This document shows, piece by piece, positions 44,828 to 48,786 of a DNA stretch of 48,786 nt. Below the pieces are notes generated by a model. That model was not told the origin of the DNA. It did no database searches and saw nothing but the letters and a program-made list of their open reading frames with translations. Made by a program: the position numbers and the translations under genes. Each line of letters opens with the position of its first letter. Within the stretch, counting starts at the first letter, position 1. This stretch comes from Saprospirales bacterium (GTDB lineage: Bacteria > Bacteroidota > Bacteroidia > Chitinophagales > Saprospiraceae), in contig REEO01000024.1 in the NCBI GenBank assembly GCA_007695035.1, forward strand, positions 1 through 48,786, written 5' to 3'.

Positions 44828-44909
44828 TCAATTTACTTGATTCCGCCTGCAATGCCCAGCGCATTTCAAAAATGGCTTCCTGTAATGGTGCTTTCGCTAA
44901 CTTGCTCAT
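44808..44909 (-). pseudogene. Truncated TIGR04255-family gene (first ~33 codons)
   Basis: The minus strand encodes 33 residues from an ATG at 44909 to a TGA at 44808. The start MSKLAKAPLQEAIFEMRW matches the N-terminal signature of TIGR04255 proteins (A/KNAPL-x-E-x-IFE-(L/M)RW), which are normally about 250 residues. After MRWALQ only a dozen residues remain before the stop. An intact -7 box (TAAATTTG, 44920-44927) precedes it. I infer an internal deletion or a truncation that left the head of the gene and its downstream partner. It overlaps the next start by 20 bases. Confidence 0.6.
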
Positions 44910-44919
44910 ATCTAATCCG

Positions 44920-44927
44920 CAAATTTA
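44920..44927 (-). promoter_or_regulatory. -7 box for the TIGR04255-like remnant and partner
   Basis: The minus strand reads TAAATTTG followed by CGG, identical over these bases to the leuS box. The ATG is only 10 bases away, so the transcript would have a very short leader. Confidence 0.45.
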
Positions 44928-45425
44928 ATGAATATTGCCGTCTTCCGGATTAATTCGGTGCTCTTTTGAGTCCGGGTGCATTGGTGGTAAACCGGTCAAT
45001 CCTGGGAGGGTAGAGGATATGATGTCACCCCTTCGGGGTTTGAGACCTCGTTGTATATGTTTTTCTATAAAAATGCCACTCCTTCGGAGTTAATATCCAG
45101 GACTATTCCGGGTTCATCTCTTATGTAACAAAATCTAACCTCATTTCCTTATGGGTGTAATTTTCCATACTTGTTTGACTCACCGCGGAGGCCGCTATGG
45201 ACGCGGAGACTATCGCTGAGGGTATTTTATGCCACGGTTTTCTCTCAGCGAATTCTTAGCGAACTTTGGGGTCTCAGCGGTGAACCCTTTATTCACAGTA
45301 TTAATAACATCCTTAAACATTTTATCTACAAGAATCCATTGTTATTTTTTTGGTGCTATATTTCTTAATACTGCGGGACTAAAATCCAAACTGCGGACTG
45401 CAGACCGTGATGCAATGAGTGGATA
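44928..45425. other. Intergenic region with hairpin repeats, no gene
   Basis: A CACCCCTTCGGGGT hairpin at about 45027-45040 and CTCCTTCGGAG at about 45079-45089 lie in a pattern that I recall from Bacteroidota intergenic regions. At 45171-45290 is sequence of the type ctcaccgcgga...ctcagcgaattcttagcga, another known-looking repeat. A frame read across it at 45171-45368 is not credible as a gene. Confidence 0.55.
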
Positions 45426-46304
45426 TCAATCTGAGCGCTCGTTGGAATACGAACTCAGGGCTGTAACTGCAACCAAAATCAGTACCATTCCCAGGATTTG
45501 CAGACCGAAAAGGCTTTCATTCAGAATGGTGACACCGAATAGCGAGGCTGTGATGGGCTCGACCATTGCGACTATGGAGGCTACAGCCGGCGGAGTGTGA
45601 TTTAGCCCGAGGACGTATAAGATAAAAGACAATCCCGCGCCGAGAATTCCAATTGCGGCGAAAAGAGGCCAACTAGGGGCTGTGAGTACTTTCACAGCCT
45701 GGTTCGCATCGCCCACCCAACCCAGGCTTAAAACCAGTACTGCGAAGGCTATCACCAAAATGGCCTGTGGGCTGCCGTGCGGAGCGGCGTATTTGAATCC
45801 AAAAATAAATGCCGCGTAAGACAAACCGGAGAGCAGGCCGGCACCGGCAGCTATAAGGGTAACCTCACCGGCGTCTATATTGTAAATTTCTGTGAGAAGT
45901 GCGATGCCGAGAATAACCATTGCCACTGCGCCCCATTTGAGCGGTGTGGGTTTTTCCAACCTGAGTGTGAAGGACAGAAGATAGACGAATACCGGTGCGC
46001 AGTACATCAGCGTTACCGCCACAGCTACGCTGCCTTCCGCAATGCTTATGAAATAGAAGGAAAAGTTGCCCGCTACCCCCACTCCCGCGATCAACGACCA
46101 AAACCACAATTTGCGATTTGACAATCCGCTGTGCCGCGGACGCAGCGCAAGCCATACGAGCACGAACAAAAGCCCAATCGCGCCCCGGTAAAAGGCAACT
46201 ACAAGGGGATCCCAACCGCGGTCTGTGAGAATGCCGCCAATACCTCCGGACAATCCCCAGAAGAGTGCCGCCAGTATGACGAAAGCTGTACTCCTGTTTT
46301 TCAT
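45426..46304 (-). CDS. EamA/DMT family transporter
   Basis: The 292-residue protein has ten predicted membrane helices arranged as two EamA repeats (about 5-135 and 150-285). The first helix reads ILAALFWGLSGGIGGILTDRGWDPLVVAFYRGAIGLLF. The second repeat includes SYAAFIFGFKYA and HTPPAVASIVAMVEPITASLFGV, near the usual E-P motif of drug/metabolite transporters. It would export or import a small metabolite across the inner membrane; the substrate is unknown. A near-consensus TATTATTG lies at 46330-46337 ahead of the start. It is next to another membrane-protein gene on the same strand, 68 bases away. Confidence 0.92.
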   Translation of the reverse strand: MKNRSTAFVILAALFWGLSGGIGGILTDRGWDPLVVAFYRGAIGLLFVLVWLALRPRHSGLSNRKLWFWSLIAGVGVAGNFSFYFISIAEGSVAVAVTLMYCAPVFVYLLSFTLRLEKPTPLKWGAVAMVILGIALLTEIYNIDAGEVTLIAAGAGLLSGLSYAAFIFGFKYAAPHGSPQAILVIAFAVLVLSLGWVGDANQAVKVLTAPSWPLFAAIGILGAGLSFILYVLGLNHTPPAVASIVAMVEPITASLFGVTILNESLFGLQILGMVLILVAVTALSSYSNERSD

Positions 46305-46372
46305 GGTTCTCCATTTTCTGGATGGATGGCAATAATATAGGATAAAATTTTACCCCACCAAAAAGCTGATAT

Positions 46373-47215
46373 CTATGCTGTTTTTTCCTGCCCCGATCTC
46401 ATATTTCCCAACAAAAGTACCAGAGATATTGCGCAACCCAATGCGATGGGAATCCACAGCGCCAATTCTGTAAGACTCTCTGATGCGGCTGATTGAAAGG
46501 CTGCCCATGTGGCTGCTGACAGGGCGGTTAAATACACTGCGCCCTTGACATTCCAGATTACGGCCAGTACATATCCCCAGGGTTTTCGCCTCCGAAGCCA
46601 GACGGCGCCCAGGAGGCCGACTGAAACGGTGATTGAGAGGTCGAGTGCGGATATGATGTTGGTGGTTTTATCCATGATTGTGACGAATTCCGGGATCTGC
46701 CCGGTAAAAAGGTGATTGAGTGACAGACCGATATGAAAAACTCCCAGTAAAAGGGATACAAATGCCATGAATCCTGCGATGCCTTTTACCGGGGTGCGGG
46801 ATTTAAACTGGGTTGCAACTGACTTTGTATTGAGGCCGGACAGTCCGAAGATGAGCGCGAATCCGGAGAGTGTAAACAGGGCTACATATAACAAAAACAG
46901 GCTGTTGTATGCTGCGCCGAAGAGATAAAAGGCGTAGTTGTAGAGTGCGTAGAATAGCATGCCCATCCAGACCAACCGCGCTGCATGCGATCCCCGATTG
47001 GAAAGCACCATCGATATTGCCAGGAGCGGTACAGCCAGCAGTAGGGTTACCCAATCGTTCCCGTACCAACCGGAAGTAACTAAATGGTTGTCCCGGTAGA
47101 TGTCTTCTATGAAGATTCCAGCCAAAGATGCGGCGGTCATTAAAAGGAGAATTATGAATGAGAGGATATAGGCCGGCTTGTTGGTTGGATTTAATGTGGC
47201 TGGTTTTTCTGTCAT
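46373..47215 (-). CDS. Multi-pass membrane protein, unknown family
   Basis: The frame is open to an ATG at 47308, but I choose the ATG at 47215 (MTEKPATLNPTNKPAYILSF). The extra 31 residues look like non-coding repeat sequence, and the chosen start puts the first helix at the N-terminus. The 280 residues contain about eight hydrophobic helices, including LLLAVPLLAISMVL, LVWMGMLFYALYNYAFYLFGAAYNSLFLLYVALF and a C-terminal WIPIALGCAISLVLLLGN. Polar residues are few and there is no transporter signature. The PWGYVLAVIWNVKGAVY segment is typical of small uncharacterised membrane proteins. The function is unknown. Confidence 0.8.
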   Translation of the reverse strand: MTEKPATLNPTNKPAYILSFIILLLMTAASLAGIFIEDIYRDNHLVTSGWYGNDWVTLLLAVPLLAISMVLSNRGSHAARLVWMGMLFYALYNYAFYLFGAAYNSLFLLYVALFTLSGFALIFGLSGLNTKSVATQFKSRTPVKGIAGFMAFVSLLLGVFHIGLSLNHLFTGQIPEFVTIMDKTTNIISALDLSITVSVGLLGAVWLRRRKPWGYVLAVIWNVKGAVYLTALSAATWAAFQSAASESLTELALWIPIALGCAISLVLLLGNMRSGQEKTA

Positions 47216-47315
47216 TGGTTGGTGCTGTTTGGTTCCTCGACAGCGCAAAATAGGACATTTTGAGAATTGGAATGGTATTTTGTGTGTGAAAAAAAGGAAT
47301 AGACTCATTTCTCAT

Positions 47316-47795
47316 CGTGGCAAAGGTTTTACCACAGATAGCACAGATTAGCACAGATAAAGAGCCGTGCAGATCCGTGACGAAACAATTTGATGTGCCC
47401 TATTTACCCACGTGTCAATAATTGAGATGGGCTATTTTTTTATGCGAAAAGCAGAGCCTCATTCCGGGAAAAAATCTGTGGAAATCCGTGTGAATCTGTG
47501 GTGAGAAAAAAGGGAAGGTTTCAATTCTCACCGCAGAAAAAGTTTCACCACAGATAGCACAGATTAGCACAGATAAATAGTCGTGAAAAACGTTCGGAAC
47601 CAATTTGAGGTACCCTGGTTACCCAGGTATCAATAATTGAGATGGGCTATTTTTTATGCGAAAAGCAGAGTCTCATCCGGAGAAATAATCTGCGAAAATC
47701 CGTGTGAATCTGTGGTAAGAAAAAAGGGAAGGTTCCAATTCTCACCGCGGCAAAAGTTTCACCACAGATAGCACAGATAGCACAGATTAAATGCC
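47316..47795. repeat. Tandem ~215-bp repeat, two full and one partial copy, with inverted arms
   Basis: The sequence accacagata recurs at 47331, 47547 and 47761, giving periods of 216 and 214 bases. Each full unit starts with ctca(t/c)cg(t/c)(g/a)g-type sequence followed by accacagatagcacagatt. It also has a conserved middle (caataattgagatgggctattttt, position ~47416 and ~47632) and ends in the reverse-complement arm aatctgtggt(g/a)agaaaaa. Unit 3 stops after the first arm. Short minus-strand frames in the repeats are not likely to be genes. Confidence 0.8.
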
Positions 47796-47918
47796 CCTGC
47801 AAGCCAGGAAGCAAACCCCGTTTTACCAATTTTTACATAAGGATCCCGAACTTCTCATTGAGTTTGCCGATCTTTTTCATCGCTTCCGGGGGTGGTGGTT
47901 CGGTTTTGGCCGGGGGGC

Positions 47919-48119
47919 TTAGCAGAAGTTGCGCAGCGGATTGTCCGCACCGCCCATCTTCTTGGCGCGGACTATCTCGGGCGGGTTCCCGATCCGGAAT
48001 ATCAGCTCAATCTTTCCCGTGGGCAACACCGTCCACCGGTCGATATCCCTGAACTCCTGCGTCCATATGTGGGATACCAACCAGCCCCAGAGTTTTTTTC
48101 GGCTTGTGGAATTGTCTGG
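47919..48119 (-). pseudogene. Remnant of an AraC-type regulator N-terminal domain
   Basis: Between stop codons at 47919-47921 and 48120-48122, one minus-strand frame encodes ~65 residues. They include QEFRDIDRWTVLPTGKIELIF and IGNPPEIV. The W-T-V-L-P-x-G-x-x-E-L-I-F-x-x-G pattern is typical of the N-terminal domain (DUF6597-type) of Bacteroidota AraC regulators. There is no plausible start, and no helix-turn-helix part follows. It is therefore a decayed fragment, and the plus-strand frames over it are shadows. The match is by eye, so confidence is moderate. Confidence 0.4.
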
Positions 48120-48237
48120 TCATGGTTGTGTTGGGTTTGCTTTGGTCTTCTTTTGGCCCTCCGGTTTGGTTTATGTGGAGGGGTTTTTCAAATATAGGGG
48201 ATTTTTTTGGGTTTGAGAAATAAATCGCACCCTCAGC

Positions 48238-48786
48238 TCAGTCATTAATAAATAAAAAGTACGGATCTCTTAGCTGGTATTCATGAAAACCATCTAAAGA
48301 ATTATTTGACTGAAATGATTTCTTATAAAGGTCTTTGGTTATGGTGGAGGTGATTTTCAAATCTGGGTTTCGCTGATACACACCCAAATTAGGTCGTGTT
48401 ATAAATCCAGCTTCGATAAGCATTGGAATTACACTGTCAATGGCATTGTCCGTTGCCCTGTTTCCTCCGTAGACACTAGCCAACGACTTTTTAATGGTTT
48501 CCCTGTTCACCAAATCCTGAACTGTGAGGTATTTCCCTAAAAATTGTAGTGTATCAAAAGAGAAGGAAAACGAACTGTTTAATAAAGCAACCAGAATAAC
48601 ATTCCTGTCGTCTTTCCTTTTTATTGCTTGTCTGACAAGTTCTTGGTTTTCTTTAATGAAATTAGCAAATGGATTTCGCAGAATGATTTTGTTTACGATT
48701 CTTAGGGACTTCCTTAATCTGTTTTCACCCTTGAATTCAAGTCTTAACTGCTCTAAAATATAATCCTCACTGTAGCTGTTATTTAT
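48238..48786 (-). CDS. Unrecognised protein, 5' end beyond the window
   Basis: The minus-strand frame is open from the window's right end to a TGA at 48238-48240. The 182 visible codons continue upstream of the nominal TTG start near 48513, so the real start lies outside. Visible text includes EDYILEQLRLEFKGENRLRK near the top, then FSFDTLQFLGKYLTVQDLV and the tail GNRATDNAIDSVIPMLIEAGFITRPN with GVYQR. Helices followed by a wing-like strand pair suggest a winged-helix-like C-terminal domain. The composition is more AT-rich than the housekeeping genes. I cannot name the family; a superficial likeness to BREX-type small proteins was not convincing. Confidence 0.6.
   Translation of the reverse strand: MNNSYSEDYILEQLRLEFKGENRLRKSLRIVNKIILRNPFANFIKENQELVRQAIKRKDDRNVILVALLNSSFSFSFDTLQFLGKYLTVQDLVNRETIKKSLASVYGGNRATDNAIDSVIPMLIEAGFITRPNLGVYQRNPDLKITSTITKDLYKKSFQSNNSLDGFHEYQLRDPYFLFIND

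Noticed and set aside
45171-45368. 65-codon plus-strand frame
   Set aside because: It reads through ctcaccgcgg/ctcagcgaatt repeat sequence and has no independent support.
47415-47829. Two short minus-strand frames (LICAICGETF...QIHTDFHRFF type)
   Set aside because: They are translations of the CACAGATT repeat arms and repeat with the ~215-bp period. Such frames are typical false gene calls.
48238-48786. BREX BrxA (DUF1819) identity for the edge gene
   Set aside because: A helical protein with a winged-helix-like end is compatible, but the specific motifs I remember for BrxA are not seen, and no neighbour supports it.

Overview
The window looks like a chromosomal segment of a free-living Bacteroidota bacterium, most likely from the Saprospiria (Lewinella/Saprospira-like). 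Four things point there. (1) There are Type IX secretion (T9SS) C-terminal sorting domains of both kinds: type A in the two genes at 59-2169, and a gliding-motility-associated type B domain at the end of a giant gene. (2) There is a TonB receptor/DUF4249 lipoprotein pair and a Porin_10-like outer-membrane protein. (3) Several genes are preceded by the Bacteroidota -7 box TAnnTTTG, and Shine-Dalgarno sites are mostly absent. (4) Intergenic regions carry the heptamer arrays and hairpin repeats common in this phylum. No rRNA, tRNA, CRISPR array or intact insertion sequence was seen.

Layout. 0-2.2 kb: two T9SS type A cargo genes, the first apparently 5'-truncated. 2.5-6.5 kb: S10 serine carboxypeptidase, a small beta-barrel protein and a sodium:solute symporter. 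6.7-8.6 kb (minus): a lipoprotein and an MFS transporter. 8.9-12.8 kb: TonB-dependent receptor, DUF4249 lipoprotein and a DoxX protein. 12.8-15.2 kb (minus): a lipoprotein and lysS. 15.4-25.9 kb: one 3,494-residue secreted protein, the most unusual gene here. 26.1-30.6 kb (minus): recN-fabI-porin, spaced like one operon. 30.8-33.1 kb (minus): a DUF2200 gene and fhs. 33.7-37.6 kb (minus): leuS, a DUF983 gene and a Crp/Fnr regulator. 38.8-43.6 kb (plus): valS and an S9 peptidase. 43.6-48.8 kb is accessory in character: repeats, a MITE-like element, a broken TIGR04255-like gene with its likely partner, an EamA transporter, a membrane protein, ~215-bp tandem repeats, an AraC-regulator remnant, and an unrecognised gene running off the right edge.

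How the genes work together. Much of the window serves the cell envelope and peptide use: secreted T9SS proteins, two exported serine peptidases, a TonB receptor pair, a porin and several transporters. Housekeeping genes (three class-defining aminoacyl-tRNA synthetases, recN, fabI, fhs) are interspersed. The 10.5-kb gene encodes a signal peptide, an N-terminal domain, several families of Ig/PKD-like modules (including ten copies of a ~163-residue cysteine-bracketed module in blocks of four and six) and a T9SS type B sorting domain. By my reading it has almost no lysine, so a very acidic, disulfide-rich surface fibre or adhesin is the best inference.
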